A stretch of DNA of 64,000 nucleotides from Favolaschia claudopus. Lineage: Eukaryota; Basidiomycota; Agaricomycetes; Agaricales; Mycenaceae. The notes below the pieces were generated by a model. The model saw nothing but the letters and a program-made list of their open reading frames with translations, made no database searches and was not told the origin of the DNA. A program made the translations under genes and the position numbers. The stretch spans positions 62,001 through 126,000 of the forward strand of contig JAWWNJ010000265.1 in NCBI GenBank assembly GCA_037176885.1, read 5' to 3'. Position 1 is the first letter of the stretch. Every line of letters starts with the position of its first letter. This document shows positions 1 to 9,579 of the stretch, piece after piece.

Positions 1-2064
1 AATTACAGCCTCGGCTGTCTAGGTCTGTTGCGAGGCGTATCCTTGAGATGCACAATGTTGAGTTTTCGATGGATGATGGAGTAGCTAAGTTGCGAAAGCT
101 TGTCGGGAATTTTTTGAAGAGTCTGGATGGTAAACGTCCGTCGTATGAATCGAACCAGGTGAAGCGTGATATCAAAACTGAGGTTCGTGCACGACTCGGA
201 CAGAGTACTAAGTTGAAAGCAGAGTGGCCGAAGCTAGTCTCTTCAAGTCTCAAAGCCAAGTTCAAAAAGGAATTCGACAGGTTGATATCGAAAGATGCAT
301 TGTCTACATTTACTTGTGGAAGCTGTGTTGAGCGCCGAAACGTGAAGTTTAGGACAACAATATCGTTCGAAGACTTTGATTTGAACCTGCTTAAACCACC
401 CGCCGAGTCGATTGATAAGTCTGGATCAGATTCAGGAGATGATTCCGATAATGAGTCTGTAAAGATACACTCTCCTTGGCTTGACCCGGATGTTACCCCT
501 CCGCCTATGCCGGTCAAATCAGGCCAATATTCAGAGCTTTTAATTGACCCAGAGTGCATCGAAGGCGGAGTTCTGGGTGTTGTTAATGCATACTATGGTA
601 CCGTTGAGGCGCAAGGTCGTGGTTCGCTTCATTGTCATATGGTTGTTTGGGTCGAAGGTGGACTGAATCCGAACGAGATCAAGGCCAAAGCATTGGAGTC
701 TGGTGGTAATCTCGAGTTTCAGAAGCGGTTAATGGAATTTCTGGAGGACACGATAACAAACGCCGTACCGCCTGATCCTAGGCCAGATCTAGAATTCCCT
801 CTCGGCAAATTCCATCCCTGCAGTACACGAGGACCAGTCTCAGTGTCCGATCCTGAGGAGCTCGAAATCTTTCAAAAGAAAGATCTGCACAATCTTGTTG
901 AAACGTGTCAGCGCCATGATCATACACCTACCTGCTACAAGTACTGGAAGGGTCCTGGATATGTCAAGGAATGCCGGTTCGATCTTGATGCGTCCAATGC
1001 TAAGCCTGTCAGTGTATTTGATCCCGAAACTGGAGAGTTCGAACTGCGTTGCCTTGACGGGTTGGTCAACAATTTTGATTCTGAGGATGTTGGAAGCCAT
1101 ACGATGTAACATGGATATTAAGTTCATTTCTTCTGGGCCTGCAGCAAAGGCTGTTATGTACTATATCACAGATTAGATCACCAAGTCTCAATTGCAGGCC
1201 CATGTTGCGTACTCGGCTTTGGAATTAGCAGTAACCAGACTCTGTGAATATGATCCTGAAGAAGACGATTTTGCGATGCGTGCCCGGCGTCTTCTTCAGA
1301 AGTGTGCCCACTCAATGATTGCGCAACAGGAATTGAGCGGGCAAGAAGTAGTTTCGTACCTGATGGATTTTGAAGATCATTTTACGAGCCACAAATTTGC
1401 AAATTTGTATTGGGCGAGTCTTGAAAGATGTGTTGAGCAGCAGCAGCCGAGTCCCGAGTGTTATGAGCGAACAAAAAGTCTGCAGCCAGACTCCGAGAAC
1501 ACCCCAGCTACGGAAGATATCGAAACCGATGACCATGAACCCGATCCTGAGGGGGAAGCTACCACAACCAGTCAATCTCCTAGTACACTGAGACCAGATA
1601 ATGAATGTGAAGAAACTTTGTTAGACGCACCGCACGGTGTTGACGAGATACGGCTTGAAGTCGATACCCAGGGACAGTTTCATCCGACTGCGAATCAAGG
1701 CGCGGACTATCGGCACCGAGGCTTAGATCTGGAGTCCGTTAATGTCTGGGATTTTGTGTCTCAGGTGGAAAAAACGAAGAAAAAATTCAAAGCACGTAAA
1801 CACCGTGAAGCAAATGATGAATTAGATTTCGACGACAGTGATTCAGAAGCCCGAGATGTTAGATCTAGTTGGTCCAAAGATGTAGATGGCGATATTCTGA
1901 TGTGGAGCGGACATGCACGCCCTACCGTTGATTTAAGAGAGGAGCATCTTGAATCCGAAAGTCGTGTGCTTCGCGTGTTTCCGCCTGGAGCGAGAAAAGT
2001 TCCTGTCCCCATCGGACCCGCACTTCCACGTCGTGATCGAGAAAAGTCGAAGAATAAGCATGCG
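1..2064 (+). pseudogene. Helitron Rep (HUH endonuclease) part, 5'-truncated by the window and broken
   Basis: This is the replication-initiator half of a Helitron RepHel protein, which nicks and joins DNA during rolling-circle transposition. The HUH motif is seen as GRGSLHCHMVVW, with His codons at 630-632 and 636-638. A Cys/His-rich stretch follows at about 900-990. The tyrosine motif region reads MYYITD, then a TAG at 1174-1176, then ITKSQLQ. The reading frame changes near 1075-1100 with no room for an intron, and again near 2050-2064, just before the LFKPWR motif. The open frames are 48-1109, then about 1090-2060 interrupted by the TAG. The N-terminal part lies outside the window. The family is clear from the HUH, tyrosine and downstream helicase motifs. 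Two frameshifts and a nonsense codon at the expected second catalytic tyrosine make it non-functional. It is continuous with the helicase part that follows. Confidence 0.88.
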
Positions 2065-4739
2065 GCTGATGTTGATTTTATTCAAGCCATGGAGAGATGC
2101 GTCTGATCTGCGAATAGAAGGTCAAACCTGGATCGAAGCATATGAAAGATTTATTGAATCTTGTTCACCTGAAGTTAAACGGCGCATGGATAATATGCAG
2201 ATCCTACATGAATGCCAAGACAGTCGGGATAATCATTTCAAGAATAGGCATAATCGTAAAGTCTGTGACGGTGTCAGTCAGGAGTTTTTGAACAGTGTTG
2301 ATCGAGGCACCTACGGTGAAATGGACGAAGGAGAACTGCTTGATCATCTGGAATCAGTTGACAAATGTTATTCGAAACATAATCAACGTACTCAGAGTGA
2401 TATCTTGGAGGCAAAACTGTGCGCAGAAGATAGCGGGTTATTGAGTGTGGAGACCGAAATGTCAACTGGAGAGGCGATTGTCGACTCCGAGCATGAGCTT
2501 GTTGCGGATCGTATTTCTGTCTGTGAGCAGAAATGGGATAAGAATTATTCTGATCGCAAGGACGCATGGAAGAAGATTCAGTCATACAATGGAGGAAATC
2601 AGAATCTCAATAGTCCTGAATCTGATCTCGATCCTGGTGACAACACGTTGTTACGATCCGGAAACCCATTTCGCGGAAGTCTCCCTGAGCCAGGCATGTC
2701 CGCATCTCTCCAGAAATCACCCGCCAAGTCTAAAAAGCCGACTATTCCGTCAGATACCGACACTGTGATGCATAGAATTATAGACGCATACACACTGAAT
2801 ACTGAAGAGAGTCGAGCGTTCCGAATTGTTGCACAGCATAGTACCGAGACCAATCCAGATCCTCTGCGTATGTACATGGGCGGCCCCGGAGGAACTGGAA
2901 AATCTCGGGTCATAGAAGCTTTGAAAGAGTTTTTTGAAGTTCGAGACGAAGCGAGGCGATTCCGACTTTTCTCGTATACGGGAGTTGCAGCTCGAAATAT
3001 CTCAGGAATGACACTGCACGCGGCCCTCGGTATGAGCCAGAGGGAGAGGAAAGTTAGAACCGGAAAGTCGCTTCGAGATCTCATGACGATGTGGGAAGGT
3101 ATTGATTATCTGTTCATTGATGAGATTTCGATGGTGGGTTGTGCTCTGCTCTATGACATCAGCTCTGTTCTTAGTGCTGCAAAGGGAAGTTTACTCGCGT
3201 TCGGAGGAATAAGCATCATTTTCGCGGGAGATTTCTCGCAACTGCCACCTGTCGGACAAACAAAACTGTATACACATCTTGATACTAAGTCCAAGGCAAA
3301 GAAAAAGAGGTCTGGAATACACACTTCAAAGGCAGGGACTGAGCTTGGTCAGAAGGATATTTTCGGAAAATTGCTGTGGTTATCCATAAAGACGGTAGTC
3401 TTGTTCACTGAAATCGTTCGACAGTCTGGCCCAGAGAATCAACGGTTCTTAGAGCTGCTCGGTCGATTGCGTTTCGGAAAATGCTCTGATGCCGACTACG
3501 AAGTTTTGAACAGTCGTTTATTGAGCAATCTTGATATCAACTGGTCCCTGGCGCCGTGGAACATGGCACCTGTGATAGTGAATGGAAACCAAATGAAAGA
3601 TGAGCTTAATGTGACCGCTGCTCGGGCGTTTGCGAAGAAGACTGGGAGGAGATTGCATTGGTATTATGCTAGTGACACAATCGGTAATACATCGGTGGAC
3701 GAATCTGCATTGAAGGGACCATCTCATCTCGTTACACTCCGGAAAGACAAATCAGAGACTCGGAAAAATACCTCTAGTGATCGGTATGCCTGTGATGATT
3801 GTTCAAAATTTCGATGTTGTCGATGGTGTGGTCAACGGTTGTTCAGGAACGTTGAAAAGTGTACGCTACACAACCGATCAGCAAGGAAACAGACATGCAA
3901 TTTCTTGTGTTATTCACGCACCTAATACAGACTCCGGAATTGTCCCAGATCTACCTGATCACCATGTCGTTGCGCTCGAGGACAAGTCTAAGTTTAAGGT
4001 ACAGCACCCGTATACGTCGAAAAGTTGCACGGTGAACCGTACCCAGCTTCCTATACAACCGGGGTTTGTCATGACGGCGTATAACCTGGCACAAGGTAGA
4101 ACACTACAGGCGGCCGTTGTTAACCTTAGTGACTGCCAAGGGTCTGAAAGCCCGTATGTTATGCTGTCGAGGGTCACCTCCTTAGAAGGGCTAGCTATCT
4201 TGACGCCCTTCAACAAGGCGAAGATATGCTGCCGCTCTTCGGAGGACTTAAGGCGCGAGTCCCGTCGATTGGAAATCCTGGCCCTGAGGACAATTCTCAG
4301 GCACGGGACCGATGACGAGAAAGCGGAGGCGGCGGCGACGTTACGGACAGACTATGGCCAAAGCCTTGCAGTAGTCGACTCCGAATCGTCTGGCGAAGAC
4401 GAGAACTCGAACCGGGAGGATCCAAGGGTCAGGCTGGAGAGATTGCAAAGGGAGAATGCGCGGCGCGTCGATGTGGGCAGTGGGAAGAGGAAGCGTGACG
4501 ATACAAGTACGGCATCAGGATCACGGCCCGATTCTCCGGCCAAGCGTCAACGGAAAGTTCCTCTGGATGCGCCACGTCCTCCACGCCCAACCGTCACCAA
4601 CCCGCCATCCGGTCCATCCTCGTCCTCATCGCCTCGCACGAATCGCAAACGCAAGGTCGGTATTGACGCGCAACCAGTAAGTTTGGACCCGGGTACAACA
4701 ACATCCGACACGACACACCCATTTAGACAGGTAACATAA
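2065..4739 (+). pseudogene. Helitron PIF1-like helicase part, frameshifted
   Basis: This is the superfamily-1 PIF1-type helicase half of the same Helitron, which unwinds donor DNA during transposition. Visible motifs in order are LFKPWR at about 2080, Walker A GGPGGTGKS near 2880-2905, TGVAA (motif Ia region), Walker B FIDEIS near 3112-3129, and GDFSQLPPVG. After a frame change between about 3755 and 3780 come GMPVMIVQNFD, TAYNLAQGRTLQ and the motif VI-like VMLSRVTSLEGL. The frame change falls within a conserved stretch, so an intron is unlikely. The C-terminal tail (about 4330-4739) is charged and Pro/Ser-rich with KRKR-like basic patches, possibly nuclear-targeting. No convincing Helitron 3' end (CTRR after a hairpin) could be fixed. 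The sequence after the stop is occupied by MITEs. Family assignment is firm and function is lost. Confidence 0.9.
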
Positions 4740-4778
4740 GGCATCAACAATCAACATTGGGTGTCTCCGAAGGGGAAT

Positions 4779-5525
4779 ATTCACACCGGAAAAGAACAGG
4801 ACCCCTGATAATACCCTTGCAGCCTAGCCCACTTTCCGGACAAAAATCGCAAATTTTGGCCCAAAACCTAGGTCCCAACCGGACACAAATTCGACCTCGG
4901 GGCGCGGATAGCTAGGTTCCCGTCCGGACAAAATGTCGCTGAACTGGGCGGATTAGGTCTGCCGAAATTGGCCGCAGATCACTCTCTGCATCAAAATTGT
5001 GCTTGATGGTGCAAATCTGAGCAGAAAAGCCACGGAGAACGCCAAAAACGGAGGTTACGGAGAAAATTTTGCGTTTTTGTCCCCGTGGGAACAGAAATTG
5101 CCTCTGTTCGGGGCGTTACGTCATCGAGAGCTAGGTCCTGTCCGGACAAAAATCGAAATTTTCAGCCCAAAAACGTCCGGACAAAATTTGGCAAATTGGC
5201 CGAGGTCGGGACCTAGCCTCCAAAGGGATTATCAGGGGTCCTAAAAGAACAAAAGTCTACGTTCAGGAATGACTTGCTGACTTCTTCGATTTCCACGGAA
5301 CTTTCCACTGATCTGCGGAAAAGTGCGGAAATCAATACTTTCTATTGTGTTGGGAGCGTATTTGACTCTGTTGGGAGCGCGTTTGACACGCTTTCCACCA
5401 CGTAGACTTTTAAGAAGTCTGCAGGCTTCTGCAGGCCTGCAGAAAGCTGCGCGGAAAACAGGCATTTCAGCAAGTCATTCAGCCGATCACGTGATCATAG
5501 ACTTTTGTTATTTTCCGGTGTGAAT
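4779..5525. mobile_element. Outer MITE (about 290 bp before insertion), interrupted by a hAT-like MITE
   Basis: The left end ATTCACACCGGAAAA at 4779 and the right end (reverse complement ATTCACACCGGAAAA, ending at 5525) form terminal inverted repeats. They continue, imperfectly, through AACAAAAGTCTA and GAATGACTTGCTGA for about 55 bp. The left arm is split by the element at 4798-5242. Without that insertion and its target duplication the element is about 290 bp and non-coding. Its own target duplication cannot be fixed. The centre contains short CTGCAG palindromes (5418-5450). Confidence 0.75.
4798..5242. mobile_element. Non-autonomous hAT-like MITE, 445 bp
   Basis: The terminal inverted repeat AGGACCCCTGATAAT is seen at 4798-4812 and, inverted, at 5228-5242. 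It is flanked by a perfect 8-bp direct repeat AAAAGAAC at 4790-4797 and 5243-5250. An 8-bp target duplication is typical of hAT transposons. The undisturbed right arm of the host MITE carries AAAATAAC at the matching place, which confirms that one copy of the 8-mer is a duplication. Several copies of a CTAGGTCC / TCCGGACAAAA subterminal motif occur in both orientations, as expected for transposase binding sites. There is no transposase ORF. Confidence 0.85.
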
Positions 5526-6240
5526 TGAACCCATGTTGAACCCATGACCGTAAAAGCTCCATGCGTGTCTTCGACTCGCAGGATGCGGCGAAACCTATTT
5601 ACGACTGTTGATTGGATTTACTCGAGTAATCTCCGAAAACATAAAGTACCAACCAGGCCCAGCAAGTTCTCCCACTCCCTCATGGCGTTCACTGTACTTT
5701 GCCCCTTTGCCCCATTCATTCTGGTATTGGTGCTGACGCTGTTCATACTGTAGCAGTATCAAGTCGTTTGGGTTTTTTGGGGGACAGCCTGGGTGGAAGG
5801 ACAATATGCTCACTCTGCTCACAAATCGATCATGTCTAACGGGGCAACCCCGCGATGGCGAGGGTTGATGGGAAACGGTCTGATTCCCACGCGACCGATT
5901 GCGATCAAATAGTCACGTGACTCCAGCGCCGTTTTCGACAACTGTATCTAAAGCGGTATGGCTCTGTATTTTCCTTCAGGGTGGTACTAATTTTGCAGTA
6001 GTATATGTACTGAATTTTCCTTGAGGACCAGAAATACAAGGGAAAAATAAAACTTCTTTGCTTCTCAAAGGGGAAAACCCTCGGCCGGGAAATGGGTTTT
6101 CGTCAGAAAGCCCTCGAAATGACGGATTTTTCAAAAGTGGCAGTGCGTCAAAACCTCGCCAAGAAAACCCAGTGGGAGAAACTCGAGCGGAGGGAAAATT
6201 CAAAAAGCTACCGGCCTACAAACGGTTGGCGTGAGAGAAT
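5526..6240. other. Intergenic, no supported feature
   Basis: I see only short ORFs without family signals. A GGGGCAACCCCGCGATGGCGAGG stretch near 5840-5865 can form short GC hairpins and could belong to a transposon end, but nothing else supports that. Confidence 0.3.
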
Positions 6241-6246
6241 ATATAA

Positions 6247-6270
6247 GGAAGGAAGGAAGGAAGGAAGGAA
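6247..6270. repeat. (GGAA)6 microsatellite
   Basis: Six uninterrupted GGAA units, directly visible. Confidence 0.95.
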
Positions 6271-6470
6271 GATTACACGGCACGGTCCCCTTAGGAACGC
6301 CGGGGCCCAGGGAGTAACAGAGTGTACAGGCACTAATATACACTACGGTCCCTGGACTTCTCTACCACCCCGTAGCCGAGCTCACGGCCGCAATCTCGTT
6401 GGATCCGCCGCGGTAGAACTAAAGGATGAGTAGAAAAGTAGTCAGTGTTTGGAACAGGAATTTGAGGACT

Positions 6471-7133
6471 CTAAGGACGTATTACGGGGACGGAATAGAA
6501 TATTTCGAGGACATCATGTGCAAATTTAGCAACCAGGGCAATGTTCGGTCGAGAATATATCATGGCTTTCAGGAAGTCCACAGAAGAAATTTGTTGGCGC
6601 AGATTTTGAAGTTTTGGAGCATTGTAGAACAGCTTAGCGAGGAAGACGTCGCGGATTTCGACCAGTTCAGTCGAAGAACCGCATTCTAACATAGCATGTT
6701 CCGGAGATTCAACTCCTGTTTTGCAAAATCGACAGATACGTAGTGACCGATCAACAGGTTGGTTAGCGTGATTTGCATAGCGCAAGATTTCCAGGGCAAG
6801 TTGGTGGGTTGAGAGCAGGAGCGAGGTTAGCGCCTCTCTGTGCTTCTGTGTTGATACCATCGTCAAATAATGCCGCAGTTGTAAAGTTACTTGCGTAGGT
6901 GGTTTGTCCTTCTGAGGTTCGAGCCGTCCTCGTAATAAATAGAGCTTCTCGTTTGAGTCAACGCAGTCCTGCAACCAGCGCTTCATTGAGATTTCCACAA
7001 CTTTGATAAAATTCCTGATATCCTGAATTGTCGTGGAATTCGTCAAGGCCAGCGGTGGGCATGTAAAAGGCAGTCTTGAAGCAGAAATAACGAGATCTTT
7101 GGCCCAGGATTTCTTGAGAATCTTGAAAACCAT
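6471..7133 (-). pseudogene. Non-LTR retrotransposon (LINE) reverse transcriptase C-terminal remnant
   Basis: An open frame of about 220 codons ends in a CCHC knuckle: C-x2-C-x8-H-x4-C, seen as CRFC...ESPEHAMLEC, preceded by LRYANH. This layout (helical region, CCHC, short tail) is typical of the C-terminal end of LINE reverse transcriptases in Agaricomycetes, where a SPEH-x3-C motif recurs. The polymerase core with its YxDD box is absent, and upstream sequence on this strand (7134-7400) shows no continuation. It therefore looks like a 5'-truncated copy, the usual product of incomplete target-primed reverse transcription. No poly-A tail or target duplication was identified. Family confidence is moderate to good; this is not a functional gene. 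Confidence 0.7.
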
Positions 7134-7489
7134 TGGCTGGTCCTATGTCTTTATCTCCGATAGACATAGGTTTTGAAATCAGCGAAATTTCGCGGAACGG
7201 TCGGCTTGGATAGCCAAATCAAACCGAAAAAATCGTCGTTTTCAGTCGTATAATAAGCTCTGGACTGCAGAAATGAGGTAGACGAGGTCAATATAATTCC
7301 TTGAGTCTCTCCCCCTTTTCCCTCTATTTCCCTCCTTTTCTGCAACTTGAAAACTTGATTAGTAATTCGTAACCACATAGCACAGGATTTGCCAAAAATA
7401 CCTAGGGAGGTTTTTCCTGATTGGCAATTTGAATCTCAGTGGAGGAGGAGGAGGATATATTAACCGTATGGTCCCAAAGAGGAACGGTG

Positions 7490-7876
7490 GCAATCGCTAT
7501 CTTTCGCCCTCTGCCACGCATGTCTATGACCGCTCCACTGCGCGCTCCGCCTCAGTCCCCCCCCCCTGTATACTATGCTGATAAGTAGTGTGCTAGAGTG
7601 CCAACTTGAAGAACCATTATGATCCCCAAGGCGCGGTTGACTTCAGCCACTCTGATGAAGGTGTAGCTGACAGAATGCTCTCTGGAAGGCTTTGAGGGAG
7701 CTGGCCACCTGCCCTTCATCAGAGTCGCTGAAATCCACTGTGCCTTGGGGATCATAATGGTTCTTGGCCCTTGAGCACATGATACTTGTCCGCATAGTAG
7801 ACGGGGGCGGGGATTGAGACAGAGCGCGCGGAGAGGGCATAGACATGCGTGGCAGAGGGCGAAAGATAGCGATTGC
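7490..7876. repeat. Inverted duplication, about 170-bp arms around a 50-bp spacer
   Basis: The left arm (7490-7661) starts GCAATCGCTATCTTTCGCCC. The right arm (about 7712-7876) is its reverse complement with scattered differences. Shared blocks include CCACGCATGTCTATG and AAGAACCATTATGATCCCCA. Each arm read outside-in has an ATG and a similar peptide (MSMPSP / MSMTAP starts), and the right arm keeps the longer open frame (7643-7846, -). The structure looks like head-to-head duplication of a coding fragment, or a foldback element. A transcript across it would form a long hairpin. Confidence 0.85.
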
Positions 7877-8199
7877 AATGCGTTGGGGCCGAAACCCTGA
7901 GTCTGTCTCAAACGCCCTCTGCCCCGTGAGTACGCTTGCGTGTTTTTACGCCTTCTTGCATATTTATTCTTTAGATTTGTCGTGAACCCGATGACGCCTC
8001 CTTGGTGCTGCCATGTGCGTGCAAACACAATCTGTACCACATTGTGCGTTACAATCAGTTAGCCGCAGCTTTGCACATACTAACAATCCCAGGACTGTCT
8101 TATTGGATGGAACAACCAATGCAAAAAGGACTTGAACAAGGATGGCCAGCTCGATTGTTGGTTTTTGCAGTATTGTGACATCGGATGCTAATTTAGATT

Positions 8200-8412
8200 A
8201 TGTCAGGTCCATTTTGCCGTGCGGTGGTGAAACCCCTGCATATCAAATGGGTTCTGCCCGACAAACCTATGCTGGAGAGGCAGAAGCAGAGGCGGGTGCA
8301 GAAGCGGGCAGACCAACGTAAGAAAGATGATGTCAAGAGGGCGAAAGAGTACAAACGTCAGGCAAAGAAAATGTTGGCCAGGGCAGGCAGGAAGATGAAT
8401 GGCTTTGCTTAG
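8200..8412 (+). CDS. Small basic ORF, unidentified
   Basis: An ATG-started frame of 70 codons is rich in Lys, Arg and Gln from about residue 25, in a helical, nucleic-acid-binding-like composition. I do not recognise it. There is no clear upstream exon and no partner gene nearby, so it may be a remnant or a chance frame. Confidence 0.2.
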   Translation: MSGPFCRAVVKPLHIKWVLPDKPMLERQKQRRVQKRADQRKKDDVKRAKEYKRQAKKMLARAGRKMNGFA

Positions 8413-9579
8413 TTTTGAACATGTCTCGAAATCGACGAAACGGTAAGTCAGTCATATTGGCCTTTGCTTCCTTCTATTAATATTTACATCAGTGGTACTG
8501 TATTTATTTTGCCCAATTCAACGTGTCTACTAGCGAGCCTCTCATCTCGATCCCTGCCCATTTTCTTCCACTTCAAAATTCATTCCAAACTATATATTGA
8601 CTTACAATACTGAGCCGCCTTTTTCTTGTGGGTTAGCTGTCGGCTCTCCGGGTGCCCTCGTCTCGTGCTCGCACCGCTATCGATGCATATTATGCTTTGT
8701 GACTGATCGGCGTGCTCATGCGCTCACGGCGAGATTTGCCCGCGTCGCAATGACTGTGGCAGTCAGCTATTTCAGAGCACGGTGCGGAAAGAATTTAAAA
8801 AAATCATTTCTTAATGCAGGTTGAACTCGTCGCATTTCCGTATCTTTGGCGCCCGTTTCTTATTTCGTTTTCCTCAATTTCGCAATAAGCTCGGTCGCGG
8901 TAGCCCGCGCATTCGCATTCATTTCGTCAAGATCGGTGTCGCATATTGGCTGGTGGAATAGCCATTCGAATCCGAAACCAAGCCGGCCTGGAGTTGTCTC
9001 TCGAGTCTTTTGCGTGAGTGCAACATTCACAAATGTACGGTAATGCAGTCTCATCTCGTCTTGAATACTGTAGCTCGGTTGGGTGGGCCGCGCATTCGCA
9101 TACATTCCGTCACCAATCAGTTTCCTGTTCGATTGGGGTACCGAGCTTCGTTCCCCTCTGGGATGCGTGATGAGGCGTAAATGGCAACCGGCACACATAT
9201 GTAATGAATCGTAGTGTAAGTACGGAAAGCAGCAGTAGCGACACAGCAAGATAAATAGCAAAGCATTTCAGATCACAGCGTAGCAAAGTAATAACAAGAA
9301 AGAAACAGAAAGAACACAGATTCTTGAAGATACATTGCGATGGTACGATCGCGGAAGATTCGTATTCGTGAGAGGAGTAAGGTCGTGAAGACACGCGAAT
9401 CTTTGTCAAGAGGTGAGTGAGGTTCGTGAATGCATATGCACGGCATAGATAGGAAGAGCCAGCCCGCATCTATGCTGCAGCCAGAGGTAGACGAGGCGTA
9501 GCAACGCCGGCGCGAGCAGGAGTAGGGCGACCACCGATTAATTCTGAGGGATTCGCCGGGACTATGAAGAAGAGACCCG
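8413..9579. other. Intergenic with a diverged direct repeat
   Basis: No gene is supported. A block around CCGCGCATTCGCAT (about 8908 and 9089) occurs twice with similar flanks (AGCTCGG before, TTCGTCA or TTCCGTCA after), about 180 bp apart. This indicates an old local duplication. The end of the 9.6-14 kb minus-strand gene borders the region. Confidence 0.4.

Noticed and set aside
5840..5870. GC hairpin as the Helitron 3' terminus
   Set aside because: No CTRR end with a following T was found at the right distance, and MITE insertions obscure the boundary.
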